Positions 25,420 through 33,893 of a stretch of 48,042 bases of DNA are shown here, piece after piece (the first letter of the stretch is position 1; the number at the start of each line of letters is the position of its first letter). The stretch comes from Acidimicrobiia bacterium. GTDB taxonomy: Bacteria; Actinomycetota; Acidimicrobiia; Spongiisociales; ZC4RG35. Where the stretch lies: assembly GCA_025922945.1 (NCBI GenBank), contig JAICGW010000008.1, positions 1 through 48,042 on the forward strand, in the 5' to 3' direction. Both the position numbers and the translations under genes were made by a program. Under the pieces are notes generated by a model. The model did not search any database. It worked only from the letters and a program-made list of their open reading frames with translations, and was not told the origin of the DNA.

Positions 25420-26307
25420 TTAGATACCGAGAGGCGGCCGGGCGGAATAGCGCTCGATCAATGCCACTGCTCCGACTACCAAAACCCCACCCAAAACCTG
25501 GAGAGGGGTCAGGATCTGGTCGAGCCACCACCAGGCCACTGCCGCCGCAATCGCCGGCTCGAGCGTGGCGACCACGCCAACGGTGCCGGGATCCGTGAGA
25601 CGGAGGGCGGCCACCTCGAGGAGGAACGGGACCACGGTCCCCAAGATCACCAGCCACACAACCCCTGCCAGGACCCGCGGCTCGGTGGGCGGCAACGCCA
25701 CTTTGAAGGCGGCCAGCAGGAAAAGCGCCGAGAAGGAGAAGCCATAGGCGGCGATCGTGATGGTTGGCAGCCAGCGACCCAAAAAGCCCGAAAGGATGAT
25801 GTAAGTAGCGAAGCTGAGTGCGGCGATTCCCGCTGCCAAAAGACCAACTGGGTCGAGGCGGCCGAAGTTGGGAGCGCCGCTGACCAAGGCCACACCGATC
25901 AGGGCGACCAACGCCGCGACCCACGCCAACGCCGGCACCCGCCGCTTGTTCACGAGTCGTATCCAGGCCAATACCAGCACCGGAGCACTGAACTGGATCG
26001 TGACTCCCGGACCCACGCCGAGTCGAGAAATGCCAACCAGGAAAGACAGGCTGACAATGGCGAGATTGAGGCCGAAGCCCACCAGGGCTAGGAGTCTGCC
26101 ATTGGTCGCGACAGCTCTCCGTCGGTAGGCGATCAGTCCCAGGACCAGGGCCGCGAGGACCGACCGAATTTGGGCGACGGTGCCTGCGGGAATCGCCATC
26201 AGCAAGTCGGCAGCCACTGCCCCATTCACACCGAACAGCAGGGCCGCCAAGGCGGTGTAGGCGATCCCTCGTCGATGCTTTTCAGATAAGGATGAGCTCG
26301 TGGTCAC
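25420..26307 (-). CDS. EamA/DMT-superfamily permease
   Basis: 295 residues with ten predicted hydrophobic helices in two EamA repeats (RRGIAYTALAALLFGVNGAVAADLL; GVVWLVILGTVVPFLLEVAALRLTDPGTVGVVATLEPAIAA). DMT carriers usually export amino acids or other metabolites. The GTG at 26307 is the only start that keeps the first helix. It lies 11 nt from the divergent DLH-like gene if that starts at 26319, which leaves no room for separate promoters with leaders. Confidence 0.9.
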   Translation of the reverse strand: MTTSSSLSEKHRRGIAYTALAALLFGVNGAVAADLLMAIPAGTVAQIRSVLAALVLGLIAYRRRAVATNGRLLALVGFGLNLAIVSLSFLVGISRLGVGPGVTIQFSAPVLVLAWIRLVNKRRVPALAWVAALVALIGVALVSGAPNFGRLDPVGLLAAGIAALSFATYIILSGFLGRWLPTITIAAYGFSFSALFLLAAFKVALPPTEPRVLAGVVWLVILGTVVPFLLEVAALRLTDPGTVGVVATLEPAIAAAVAWWWLDQILTPLQVLGGVLVVGAVALIERYSARPPLGI

Positions 26308-26318
26308 AATTCCCAGCC

Positions 26319-26942
26319 ATGTCTGGGTTGGCTTACTACGTCGGGCCTCCTCGGCCGGCCAATCCGGTCTTGCTGCTCCACTCCTGGCACGGGCTCAACG
26401 CTGCCACGAAGAAGCTGGCTGACCGCCTCGCCGACGAGGGCTGCACCGTACTCGTGCCCGATCTTCTGTCCGGGGCGCTCCCGGCGAGCCAAGCCGAGGC
26501 GGAGGAGGTGCTCGGGGCGGTAGATCCCAATCACCTGGTCTCGGCCACGCTCGGCGGGCTCGAGGTGCTGGGCAATTCCGCTCCCGGCCCGGCGACGGTT
26601 CTCGGCCTCGGTATGGGCGGTTCGCTGGCGCTCTGGCTATCGGTGCGTCGACCCGAGCGAGTAGTCGGAGTGGTTTCCTTCTACGGCACCCAGACCATCG
26701 ACTTCGCCGGATCCCGAGCTCGTTACCAACTCCATCTGGCGGAAGAAGATCCTTGGGTCAGCTCCGATGATGCTGCGTTCATGGAGGCAACCATGGGCCT
26801 CGAAGGAATCGAGTTCGAAACATTTCGTTACCCCGGCACCCGTCCCGGCTTTTTCGAAGAAGGGAATCACTTCGACGCGGATGCCGCAGACCTCGCCTGG
26901 TCGAGGACGCTGACCTTTCTTCAATCAGTACGGGTGAATTGA
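26319..26942 (+). CDS. Dienelactone-hydrolase-like protein, probable pseudoenzyme
   Basis: A 207-residue alpha/beta-hydrolase of the DLH type (VLLLHSWHGLNAATKKLADRLADEGCTVLVPDLLSG). The nucleophile elbow, usually G-x-C/S-x-G-G, reads GLGMGG, with Gly where Cys or Ser belongs. The catalytic His position in the usual YPGAGHxF reads YPGTRPGFF, with Pro. The acid region (AEEDPW) is kept. Hydrolase activity is therefore doubtful. The ATG at 26319 is chosen because 26292 would overlap the divergent EamA start; 26292 remains possible. Confidence 0.8.
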   Translation: MSGLAYYVGPPRPANPVLLLHSWHGLNAATKKLADRLADEGCTVLVPDLLSGALPASQAEAEEVLGAVDPNHLVSATLGGLEVLGNSAPGPATVLGLGMGGSLALWLSVRRPERVVGVVSFYGTQTIDFAGSRARYQLHLAEEDPWVSSDDAAFMEATMGLEGIEFETFRYPGTRPGFFEEGNHFDADAADLAWSRTLTFLQSVRVN

Positions 26943-27388
26943 TCGCCTGCTGCGATCGACCCCTCTACCAGCACCCTGGCATAGACGCGGGCGAATCCCG
27001 GGTGGAGTGACTGGCTGATTCGGGTGAAATTGCCGTCGATGAACCAGCCAGCATTCTTGAAGCAGGGACTGGTGTAGCTCGTGACCTCGACTTCGGCTTC
27101 TTCGCCGATACCCCAGCGGGAACCGGGCACCACATCGATCCAATTCACTCCGGTCACCGTCACGTTCTCTCCTGCCGCCCCCGCGAAGATCGGGTGGCCC
27201 TCTGCGCGCAGGGCGTCAATGACCTCGTCCGAAAAGAGACAGACGGCGCGTAGAGGGCCTCCGTGATGAACTCGATCGGTATGGCGATCTCCCTCGAGGC
27301 CATTGGCCGAGAGAAAGGCTCGGTCAACGGGGAGTTTGGGTACACCGCCAGCGGAAATGTTGACGGCGACGACGCGACCGTTTGTCAA
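26921..27388 (-). CDS. MOSC-domain protein
   Basis: A 155-residue stand-alone MOSC domain: GGVPKLPVDRAFLSANGLEGDRHTDRVHHGGPLRAVCLFS (the GLEGDRH and HGG motifs) and SYTSPCFKN, whose Cys is the conserved MOSC cysteine. MOSC proteins bind or pass sulfur or molybdenum cofactor. Its TTG start overlaps the TGA of the class V aminotransferase gene upstream (TTGA), so the two are translationally coupled. The gene ends 22 nt inside the convergent DLH-like gene. Confidence 0.92.
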   Translation of the reverse strand: MTNGRVVAVNISAGGVPKLPVDRAFLSANGLEGDRHTDRVHHGGPLRAVCLFSDEVIDALRAEGHPIFAGAAGENVTVTGVNWIDVVPGSRWGIGEEAEVEVTSYTSPCFKNAGWFIDGNFTRISQSLHPGFARVYARVLVEGSIAAGDQFTRTD

Positions 27389-29064
27389 ACGCCAACCTCG
27401 TGCGGCAGTGGAAACCAGCGCAGAGCCTCGGCCTCGGCATCGAGGACTTCATCTATAACCTCGGAATCGACGGCGGCGGTGGCAAAAAGGGTGTGGGCCT
27501 CGGTCACGTATCGGGGGTAGTCATCCGCGCTGGCGGACGATCGCCCACTGGTGCGGTGCTCGAGAAGTCCGTGGCCATAATCGATCTCGAATAGCGACAG
27601 CGGCGGATGGGGCAAACTCCGGCGATGTCTCCACAAGGCGGTGTCGGCCTCAAAGCGGTAGTGCGGCAGCAGCTTCCAGCCGAACTCGGCGATCAGGTGG
27701 ACTCCGTCGACGATGAACGCGAACTCCTCCTCGCTGATGAAATAGTTGAAGTTGACCCGTACCCATCCCGGCTTGACAACCTCGCAACCCAGACCAATCT
27801 GGCGTTCGATCTGACGACTGGTGTCGAGGTCGATGCCGAGAAGGCGATGGCCGTAGGGACCTGCACAGGAACAGCCGCCCCGGGCCTGGATGCCGAAGAG
27901 GTCATTGAGCAACGCGACCACGTAGTTGTGGTGTAAGTAGCGATCGCCAAAACGAATCACGAACGAGACAATCGAGAGCCGCTCCGCCTTGGGATTGCCC
28001 AAGATCTGAATGTTGGGATTTTGCGACCACGAATCGATCGCCCGCTGGATGAAGTCTTCCTCGCGCCGGCGAATCTCTCCGACTCCTACGGCTTCTTTGA
28101 GCTGAAACACCAAACCGGCTCGGATGGATTCGACAATGGCAGGTGTCCCTCCCTCCTCGCGATGCTCGGGATCGGTGAGATAACGATGGACCAGTTTGTT
28201 GACATACGCCACCGTCCCTCCCCCGGGAACGGATGGAACTCGATTGGCCAGGAGGTCCTTTCTCACCACCAATACCCCCGGCGTGCCCGGGCCCCCGATG
28301 AATTTGTGCGGAGAAATGAAGATGGCGTCCTTGTAATCGAGGTTGCCCGCCTCCTTCTGACGCATGGCAATGCCGACATAGGGAGCGGCGGCGGCGAAGT
28401 CCCAAAAGGAGAGCGCTCCGTGCTTATGCAAAAGGGTTGAGATGGCTGAGGTGTCGGTGATGATCCCGGTCACGTTCGATGCGGCGGAGAACGACCCGAT
28501 CCGAAGCGGCCGAGCGGAGAATTCGACCAGCCGTCGTTCGAGGTCGTCGAGATCGATGTGGCCGTCGGAGTCCTCGGCAATTTCAACCACGTCGGAGATC
28601 GTCTCTCGCCAACCAAGTTCATTGGAGTGGTGCTCGTATGGTCCGACGAATACCACCGGGCGTCGATCGACCGGGATGTGACCGCTGAGATCGAATTCGT
28701 CATCCAGGGCGGCCGGCACACGCACGCCGAGAATCGTGATCAACCGGTCGATGGCTCCGGTCGAGCCCGAGCCGGCGAAGATCACGGCATGGTTCTCGTC
28801 CCCGCCCACCGCCTGGCGGATGAGTGTCCGGGCGTCCTCTCGGAAGCGGGTGGTCTGGAGGCCGGTTCCCGAGGTTTCCGTGTGTGTGTTGGCATAGAGC
28901 GGAAGGACCGTTTCGCGAATGAAGTCTTCGATGAAGGAGAGGGAACGGCCCGAGGCGGTGTAGTCCGCGTAGGTGACCCGGCGGAGCCCGTAGGGGGTGA
29001 AAACGGCGGTATCGGCACCGATGACCGATCGTCGGATCGTCTCGATGAGCCGATCGGTTTCCAT
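27385..29064 (-). CDS. Class V aminotransferase-fold PLP enzyme (cysteine-desulfurase-like)
   Basis: 559 residues. The PLP lysine is Lys254 in FISPHKFIGGPGTPG. YADYTASGRSL near the N-terminus and GPYEHHSNELGWRE match the class V family. A later GGCSCAGPYGH motif supplies candidate sulfur-carrying cysteines. The extended C-terminus (past residue 450) is longer than in simple NifS proteins. Coupling to a MOSC gene suggests sulfur transfer to a cofactor (inference). The ATG at 29064 is preferred: TAGCCT sits 7 nt upstream, and any longer frame would run through a dispersed repeat. Confidence 0.85.
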   Translation of the reverse strand: METDRLIETIRRSVIGADTAVFTPYGLRRVTYADYTASGRSLSFIEDFIRETVLPLYANTHTETSGTGLQTTRFREDARTLIRQAVGGDENHAVIFAGSGSTGAIDRLITILGVRVPAALDDEFDLSGHIPVDRRPVVFVGPYEHHSNELGWRETISDVVEIAEDSDGHIDLDDLERRLVEFSARPLRIGSFSAASNVTGIITDTSAISTLLHKHGALSFWDFAAAAPYVGIAMRQKEAGNLDYKDAIFISPHKFIGGPGTPGVLVVRKDLLANRVPSVPGGGTVAYVNKLVHRYLTDPEHREEGGTPAIVESIRAGLVFQLKEAVGVGEIRRREEDFIQRAIDSWSQNPNIQILGNPKAERLSIVSFVIRFGDRYLHHNYVVALLNDLFGIQARGGCSCAGPYGHRLLGIDLDTSRQIERQIGLGCEVVKPGWVRVNFNYFISEEEFAFIVDGVHLIAEFGWKLLPHYRFEADTALWRHRRSLPHPPLSLFEIDYGHGLLEHRTSGRSSASADDYPRYVTEAHTLFATAAVDSEVIDEVLDAEAEALRWFPLPHEVGV

Positions 29065-29071
29065 CTCCCTG

Positions 29072-29077
29072 AGGCTA
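29072..29077 (-). promoter_or_regulatory. Leaderless -10 box (TAGCCT) for the class V aminotransferase
   Basis: TAGCCT on the minus strand ends 7 nt before the ATG at 29064. Confidence 0.45.
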
Positions 29078-29078
29078 C

Positions 29079-29132
29079 CTGCGAACCCTGGGTTGGGAGG
29101 GTGGCTGGACCTATCTGCCAGCCCACAGAACG
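29079..29132. repeat. Dispersed two-hairpin repeat, copy A
   Basis: This segment aligns without gaps to 43989-44042. From ACCTATCTGCCAGCCCA to AGAACG the two are identical except for one base. GGCTGG...CCAGCC forms the second hairpin; the first (GAACCC/GGGTT) is eroded relative to copy B. It lies between the divergent aminotransferase and DHA2 genes. Confidence 0.55.
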
Positions 29133-29192
29133 AAAATTTCACCGTCTCGGAATATCCGGCCGGACTTGATAGGTTCTCCCGGGGTTCTCTAA

Positions 29193-30728
29193 ATGACCGA
29201 CACCGTCCTCCCGACTTCCGACGCTCCCCGCGTGGCCATGACCCATGGCCAAATCATGGCCGTGATCTGGGGATTGATGATCGGCCTCTTCCTCGCGGCC
29301 TTGGATCAGACCATCGTCGCCACCGCGCTCCCGACCATGGTCGGAGAACTCGGTGGGCTCGAACAGCTTTCGTGGGTGGTAACCGCTTACCTTCTCGCCT
29401 CGACCGTGACCGCTCCCCTCTACGGGAAAATATCCGACCTTTACGGGCGGAAGATCGTCTTCCAGGCCGCGATCATTCTTTTCCTCGCCGGATCGATCCT
29501 CTGCGGGCTATCCCAAAACATGGGACAGCTGATCGCCTTCCGCGGCTTGCAGGGTCTGGGGGCTGGGGGACTGTTTGTCATGGCGATGACCATCATCGGT
29601 GACATCCTTTCCCCCCGGGAGCGAGGTCGGTACCAGGGGTACTTTGGAGCGGTGTTCGCCCTCTCGAGTGTGGCGGGACCACTGGCTGGCGGCTGGCTCG
29701 TCGACAACGTCGATTGGCGCTGGGTCTTCTACGTCAATGTTCCGATTGGCTTGGTCGCTCTCTTCGTGACCGCGTCGGCACTCAATCTCCCGTTTGTTCG
29801 CCGAGAGCATCCCATCGACTATCGGGGAGCGGGGACGCTGGTTGTCAGCGTGTCTGCCCTGCTCCTGGCCATGGTCTGGGGCGGAAACGAGTATCAGTGG
29901 GGCTCGCCGCAGATCATCGGTCTCCTGGCCATAGGAGTGCTGATGGCCCTTGTGTTTCTCTGGTGGGAACGCCGGGCAACAGAACCGATCCTTCCTCCCC
30001 GTCTTTTCCGGAACCGAACCTTCGCCTTGACGTCGGCTTCCGGGTTCATCATTGGTCTGGCGATGTTCGGGGGAATCGTCTTCCTGCCCTTGTTCCTTCA
30101 GGTAGTAGTCGGGGCCAGCGCCACCAACTCCGGACTGCTTTTGATTCCGATGATGGTGGGCATCATCGGGAGCTCGGTGATCGGGGGCCGGCTCATCACC
30201 CACACCGGTCGTTACAAGATCTTCCCGGTTATCGGTTCGGCACTGGCGACGCTGTCCTTCTTCCTTCTTTCGACCATGGGAGTTGGCACCGTTCTCGTCA
30301 CCGCCTCGATCTACATGTTCATCCTCGGGGTGGGCGTGGGAATGATCATGCCGGTGCTGGTGCTAGCCGTTCAGAACGCGGTCGATCACAGCGATTTGGG
30401 AGTGGCGACTTCCTCGAACAACTTCTTCCGCTCCCTCGGTGGCGCTTTCGGCACCGCGCTTCTTGGTGCAGTCTTCACGAGCCAGCTCACCACTGCACTG
30501 GCCGGCCTCGTCCCTGAAGGCGGGAGCGGCCAGCTCACCTCGAGCCCGGCGGCGATCGCTGCCCTGCCCGATGCCGTCCGGACCCAGGTGATCGAAGCGT
30601 TTGCCTCTTCAATCGGCACCGTCTTCTTGGTGGCATTGCCCTTCACAGTCCTGGCCCTCTTCCTCGCCCTGATGACGCCCGAGCTTCCGCTTCGGGAGAC
30701 GGCTCACGTGGGGGCGGGCGAGCCCTAG
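29193..30728 (+). CDS. DHA2-family MFS drug efflux transporter (EmrB/QacA-like)
   Basis: 511 residues with 14 expected helices. Motif A GKISDLYGRKIVF, the DHA2 signature LDQTIVATALPTM in helix 1, and motif C-like SSVAGPLAGGWLVDNVDWRWVFYVNVPIG are all present. It is a proton-driven exporter of hydrophobic or cationic compounds; the real substrate is unknown. No TetR or MarR regulator is adjacent. The upstream region holds one copy of a dispersed repeat and a weak TAGGTT -10 candidate. Confidence 0.93.
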   Translation: MTDTVLPTSDAPRVAMTHGQIMAVIWGLMIGLFLAALDQTIVATALPTMVGELGGLEQLSWVVTAYLLASTVTAPLYGKISDLYGRKIVFQAAIILFLAGSILCGLSQNMGQLIAFRGLQGLGAGGLFVMAMTIIGDILSPRERGRYQGYFGAVFALSSVAGPLAGGWLVDNVDWRWVFYVNVPIGLVALFVTASALNLPFVRREHPIDYRGAGTLVVSVSALLLAMVWGGNEYQWGSPQIIGLLAIGVLMALVFLWWERRATEPILPPRLFRNRTFALTSASGFIIGLAMFGGIVFLPLFLQVVVGASATNSGLLLIPMMVGIIGSSVIGGRLITHTGRYKIFPVIGSALATLSFFLLSTMGVGTVLVTASIYMFILGVGVGMIMPVLVLAVQNAVDHSDLGVATSSNNFFRSLGGAFGTALLGAVFTSQLTTALAGLVPEGGSGQLTSSPAAIAALPDAVRTQVIEAFASSIGTVFLVALPFTVLALFLALMTPELPLRETAHVGAGEP

Positions 30729-30730
30729 CC

Positions 30731-32104
30731 CTACTTCTCCCCGGTTAACCCCCACTGATAGGCGAGGCAGATCAGTTCGCCGAGTTCGTCGTCCAACTCG
30801 TCGGTCTTATTAACCCTGACGTCGTGCACCCATTCGTGGGGACCAACCTGGAATAGCTTTCGGACCCGGGGATGCTCGTGACCTTTCGACATCGATAGCC
30901 AAAAGCTCACTCCCCGATCGCTCAATGTGTAGACGGTGAGAAATCGGCCCCGGACCAAGAAGGCGCTGCGGGTCTTGCCGGCGGCAAACTCGAATGGTCC
31001 GCATCTCCGGGCAAGCTCGACGAGACCGTCCCAATACTTCTTCCCTCCCTTGTCGGCAAGGAATTGCTCGATGGTGTAGTGGGCGCCAAGTGGGGCGGAG
31101 GTTTCTGTATCGACATCGTGGCGTTTGCGTGAGGGCTGAACTCGCGTTGGCTCCCCTGCCACTTTCGGATACTGAGGGGGCCAGGGGGCATCGCCTTGGC
31201 CGTATTCCTCTTGGTCCCGTGTCACCCACTCGAGGAGCGTTTCAATCCGTCCCGCCGCTTGGTCGATCCCGTCGGTGAGGTCGCCGACCTCCTCATATCT
31301 CTCGGCAAAGCCGTCAAGGGGGAATCGCTCGATCGTGATCTCTTCGATCTCCTCCCAGCGAAAGGGCGTCGAGACGAAACCGGTGGGACGGACGCCGTAG
31401 GCGGCGGAGACGGTCTTATCGCGAGCGTTTTGGTTGTAGTCGATGAATACTCCGGTGCGCTCTTCTTTCCACCAGCTGGTGGTGACCAGGCCCGTCATCC
31501 TCCGCTCGAGCTCACGCGCCGCGGCCAAGACCGAGCGCCGGGTCTGGAAGAAGTCCCACTTCGGTTCGATTCGTACGTAGACATGGATTCCGCGGCTACC
31601 CGAAGTCTTGGGCCAGCCGACCAGGCCCGCCTCCGCGAGGACTTGACGGAGACCCTTGGCCGCCTCGCGTACGTGCTCGAAGGTAAAACCCGGGGTCGGG
31701 TCGAGATCGAAGCGGAGCTCGTCGGGATGGTCGGTGTCTTCGGCTCGTACCGGCCAGGGATGGAGGTCGAGGCAGCCGCGCTGGATCAATCGGACGACGT
31801 CGACCTCGGTGCGTGGCACGTTCATCAGACCTGGTCTCTGCGACGGAAATTTCACCTCGACAGTTTCGAATTGAGAATTGGGCTCGGCGCGCTTGTGATA
31901 GATGGGGTCGACCTCTACCGACTCCATGTATCGCTTCAACATGGTGGGGCGGCCGAACACCGCCCGGAGGGCTCCTTCCGCGACGCGCACGAAGTGGATG
32001 ACCACATCGAGCTTCGTCCACCCTTGCCGTGGGAAGAGGAGTTTGTCGGGACTCGAGATGCGGACCTTTTCGCCGCCAACTTCAACTGTGGTCTCGCTTG
32101 GCAC
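30731..32104 (-). CDS. LigD-type NHEJ polymerase/primase with C-terminal DUF5655-like domain
   Basis: 457 residues. Residues 1-300 match the LigD polymerase (archaeo-eukaryotic primase fold): KLLFPRQGWTKLDVVIHFVRVAEGAL, the DELRFDLDPTPG metal-binding aspartates, TSGSRGIHVYVRI, and ARDKTVSAAYGVRPTGFVSTPFRWEE. A linker then leads to residues about 345-455, similar to DUF5655. The ligase and nuclease domains of full LigD are absent; the separate LigC gene lies 0.7 kb away. The GTG start has TACGGT 7 nt upstream. No Ku gene is in the window. Confidence 0.88.
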   Translation of the reverse strand: MPSETTVEVGGEKVRISSPDKLLFPRQGWTKLDVVIHFVRVAEGALRAVFGRPTMLKRYMESVEVDPIYHKRAEPNSQFETVEVKFPSQRPGLMNVPRTEVDVVRLIQRGCLDLHPWPVRAEDTDHPDELRFDLDPTPGFTFEHVREAAKGLRQVLAEAGLVGWPKTSGSRGIHVYVRIEPKWDFFQTRRSVLAAARELERRMTGLVTTSWWKEERTGVFIDYNQNARDKTVSAAYGVRPTGFVSTPFRWEEIEEITIERFPLDGFAERYEEVGDLTDGIDQAAGRIETLLEWVTRDQEEYGQGDAPWPPQYPKVAGEPTRVQPSRKRHDVDTETSAPLGAHYTIEQFLADKGGKKYWDGLVELARRCGPFEFAAGKTRSAFLVRGRFLTVYTLSDRGVSFWLSMSKGHEHPRVRKLFQVGPHEWVHDVRVNKTDELDDELGELICLAYQWGLTGEK

Positions 32105-32111
32105 GCTTGCA

Positions 32112-32117
32112 ACCGTA
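32112..32117 (-). promoter_or_regulatory. Leaderless -10 box (TACGGT) for the LigD-type polymerase
   Basis: TACGGT on the minus strand ends 7 nt before the GTG at 32104. Confidence 0.45.
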
Positions 32118-32159
32118 CCCTGCGGGCTTCATGACAGAGTCGATCGGTGGCTGGGACCG

Positions 32160-32843
32160 GTGAGGTTCCAACTGTTCAGGTTTCCGGTGGTCATCAGCCC
32201 CACCTTCTTGATCCTCGGGCTCTTTCTCGTCGGCACCAATCTCGGCTGGCAGGGCATCGTGGCTTGGGTGGCGGCGGCGTTCTTCTCGGTCTTGCTGCAT
32301 GAACTCGGCCACGCCTTTTCGGTGCGGGGGTTTGGGGGCATGGTCAATCAGATCACGTTGCACGGCCTGGGAGGAGCGACCAGCTGGTCTGATCCCAATC
32401 GCCAGATTTCGTGGGGGCGGCGGATCGCCATCGCCGCGGCAGGTGCCGGGCTCGGCTTTCTCGTGGCCGGCGTCCTCTATGTCCTCGTCCGCCTGGGCAC
32501 TTTTGGCGACGCTGCTTCCAGAGTCATCGACAGCCCCTTCCGGGTGTTTCTTGGCGACGCCGCTCGGGCCGAGCTCTGGCTGGTCTTCTTTCTCGGCGCC
32601 TTCATCTGGGTGACGATCGCCTGGGGCCTGATCAACTGGCTCCCGATTGGTGGTCTCGACGGCTGGCACATCATGGCGGAGCTCCTCGAAAAGTGGCTGC
32701 CGGGGCGCGGTCGCCGCGTGGCGGCTGTGATCGGACTCGTGGTGGCGCTCGTAGCGGCCTATTTCCTATTTCGAGCCGGGCTCCAATTCGGCGCCATCAT
32801 CCTCGTGCTTTTCGCCTTGCAAACGATGAGTCGGCCGGGCTAG
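32160..32843 (+). CDS. Site-2 protease-like M50 metalloprotease
   Basis: A 227-residue integral membrane protein. The zinc site HELGH has His47, Glu48 and His51 in helix 2. The distal ligand motif is INWLPIGGLDGWHI, an NxxPxxxxDG variant. About six hydrophobic segments are seen and there is no PDZ domain, like the compact M50B rhomboid-neighbour type. It cleaves membrane-embedded substrates, perhaps anti-sigma factors (inference). GTG 32160 is chosen because the conserved RFQLFRFPVVISPTFLILG begins there. It ends 4 nt into the convergent LigC gene. Confidence 0.85.
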   Translation: MRFQLFRFPVVISPTFLILGLFLVGTNLGWQGIVAWVAAAFFSVLLHELGHAFSVRGFGGMVNQITLHGLGGATSWSDPNRQISWGRRIAIAAAGAGLGFLVAGVLYVLVRLGTFGDAASRVIDSPFRVFLGDAARAELWLVFFLGAFIWVTIAWGLINWLPIGGLDGWHIMAELLEKWLPGRGRRVAAVIGLVVALVAAYFLFRAGLQFGAIILVLFALQTMSRPG

Positions 32844-33862
32844 CCGACCACCACCTCGGAAAAACCGAGCCCGGCCGGACGCTCGAGCTGATCCATGGTG
32901 CAGCTGAGGGGATCTTTGTCAGGACGCCAGCGATGGAAGCGAGTGGCGTGTCGAAAGCGACCCTCCTCCAGCTGGTCGTAGCTGATCTCGACCACGACCC
33001 CTCCCTCGATTGGCGTCCAGGAGAGATCCTTGCCTCCGGTCCAGCGGCTGACCGCTCCCGGAGCACGGGCGGCAGCGCCAAAGGAGCCCTCGGTGCGAAG
33101 CTCCTGGAATCGCTGAAAGATCGCCTCCCGTTGTCCTTCGGGGAAACCCGAACAGTGGCCGATGAAATGCAGCTCCCCTTTCTCGTTGTAGAGGCCGAGC
33201 AAGAGCGAGCCGATCTTGCCGCCGTCTTTGTGCTCCCGGTAGCCGCCGACAACGCAATCAGCCGTGCGCCGGTGCTTGATCTTGAGCATGGCGCGCTTTC
33301 CGTGCACGTAACCCTGACCGAGCAGTTTGGCGATGATGCCGTCGCATCCGGCCGGCTCGAACTCGTCGAACCAGCGTTGGCCGATCTCGGGGTCGACCGT
33401 TGAGGGAGTCAGGTGCCAGGGATGGTCAAGGCCCGACAGCAGATCGACGAGGAGCTCTCTCCGTTCAGAGAAGGGCCGTTGCCGCAGGTCGTCTCCGGAG
33501 AGGGCGAGAAGATCGAAGGCGACAAGTTGGGCCGGGGTCTCGGCCGCCAGGCGCTTGATGCGCGATTCGGCGGGATGGATCCTCTGCTGGAGAGCGTCGA
33601 AATCGGTCACATCGTCGATCACCACCACCACTTCCCCGTCCACGACGGTATCGGCCGGGAGCCGGCTGATCGGCTCTTCCAGCTCGGGGAAATAGCGCAG
33701 CAGCGTTTTCTGGCTGCGGGAGTCGAGCCGCACTTCTTTGCCATTCCAGGAGACAGCCCGGAAACCATCCCACTTGGGCTCGAAAGCAAACGCTCCTTCG
33801 GGCCACGACTCCACGACCTTGGCTTCCATGGTTTCAATCGGGGGTTTGAAGGGCCACGCCAT
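32840..33862 (-). CDS. ligC: ATP-dependent DNA ligase, LigC type
   Basis: 340 residues: nucleotidyltransferase domain with the adenylated Lys30 in FEPKWDGFRA, then DGEVVVVIDD, an interdomain GCDGIIAKLLGQGYVHGKRAMLKIKHRRTADCVVGGYREHKDG, and a C-terminal OB fold (VVVEISYDQLEEGRFRHATRFHRWRPDKD). There is no N-terminal DNA-binding domain, as expected for LigC. It likely seals breaks or repair gaps with the nearby LigD-type polymerase. ATG 33862 has TACCGT 6 nt upstream; upstream in-frame codons would overlap the divergent gene. Confidence 0.92.
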   Translation of the reverse strand: MAWPFKPPIETMEAKVVESWPEGAFAFEPKWDGFRAVSWNGKEVRLDSRSQKTLLRYFPELEEPISRLPADTVVDGEVVVVIDDVTDFDALQQRIHPAESRIKRLAAETPAQLVAFDLLALSGDDLRQRPFSERRELLVDLLSGLDHPWHLTPSTVDPEIGQRWFDEFEPAGCDGIIAKLLGQGYVHGKRAMLKIKHRRTADCVVGGYREHKDGGKIGSLLLGLYNEKGELHFIGHCSGFPEGQREAIFQRFQELRTEGSFGAAARAPGAVSRWTGGKDLSWTPIEGGVVVEISYDQLEEGRFRHATRFHRWRPDKDPLSCTMDQLERPAGLGFSEVVVG

Positions 33863-33868
33863 GCGGAG

Positions 33869-33874
33869 ACGGTA
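33869..33874 (-). promoter_or_regulatory. Leaderless -10 box (TACCGT) for ligC
   Basis: TACCGT on the minus strand ends 6 nt before the ATG at 33862. Confidence 0.45.
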
Positions 33875-33893
33875 AACGTTAGAAAGGAGGCCC

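Noticed and set aside
29065-29142. Starting the class V aminotransferase at 29142
   Set aside because: The extra residues are encoded by the dispersed repeat and are not family-like; a well-spaced -10 box supports 29064.
31196-32134. A 312-codon frame opposite the LigD-type polymerase
   Set aside because: The minus strand carries all the polymerase motifs; the plus frame has none.
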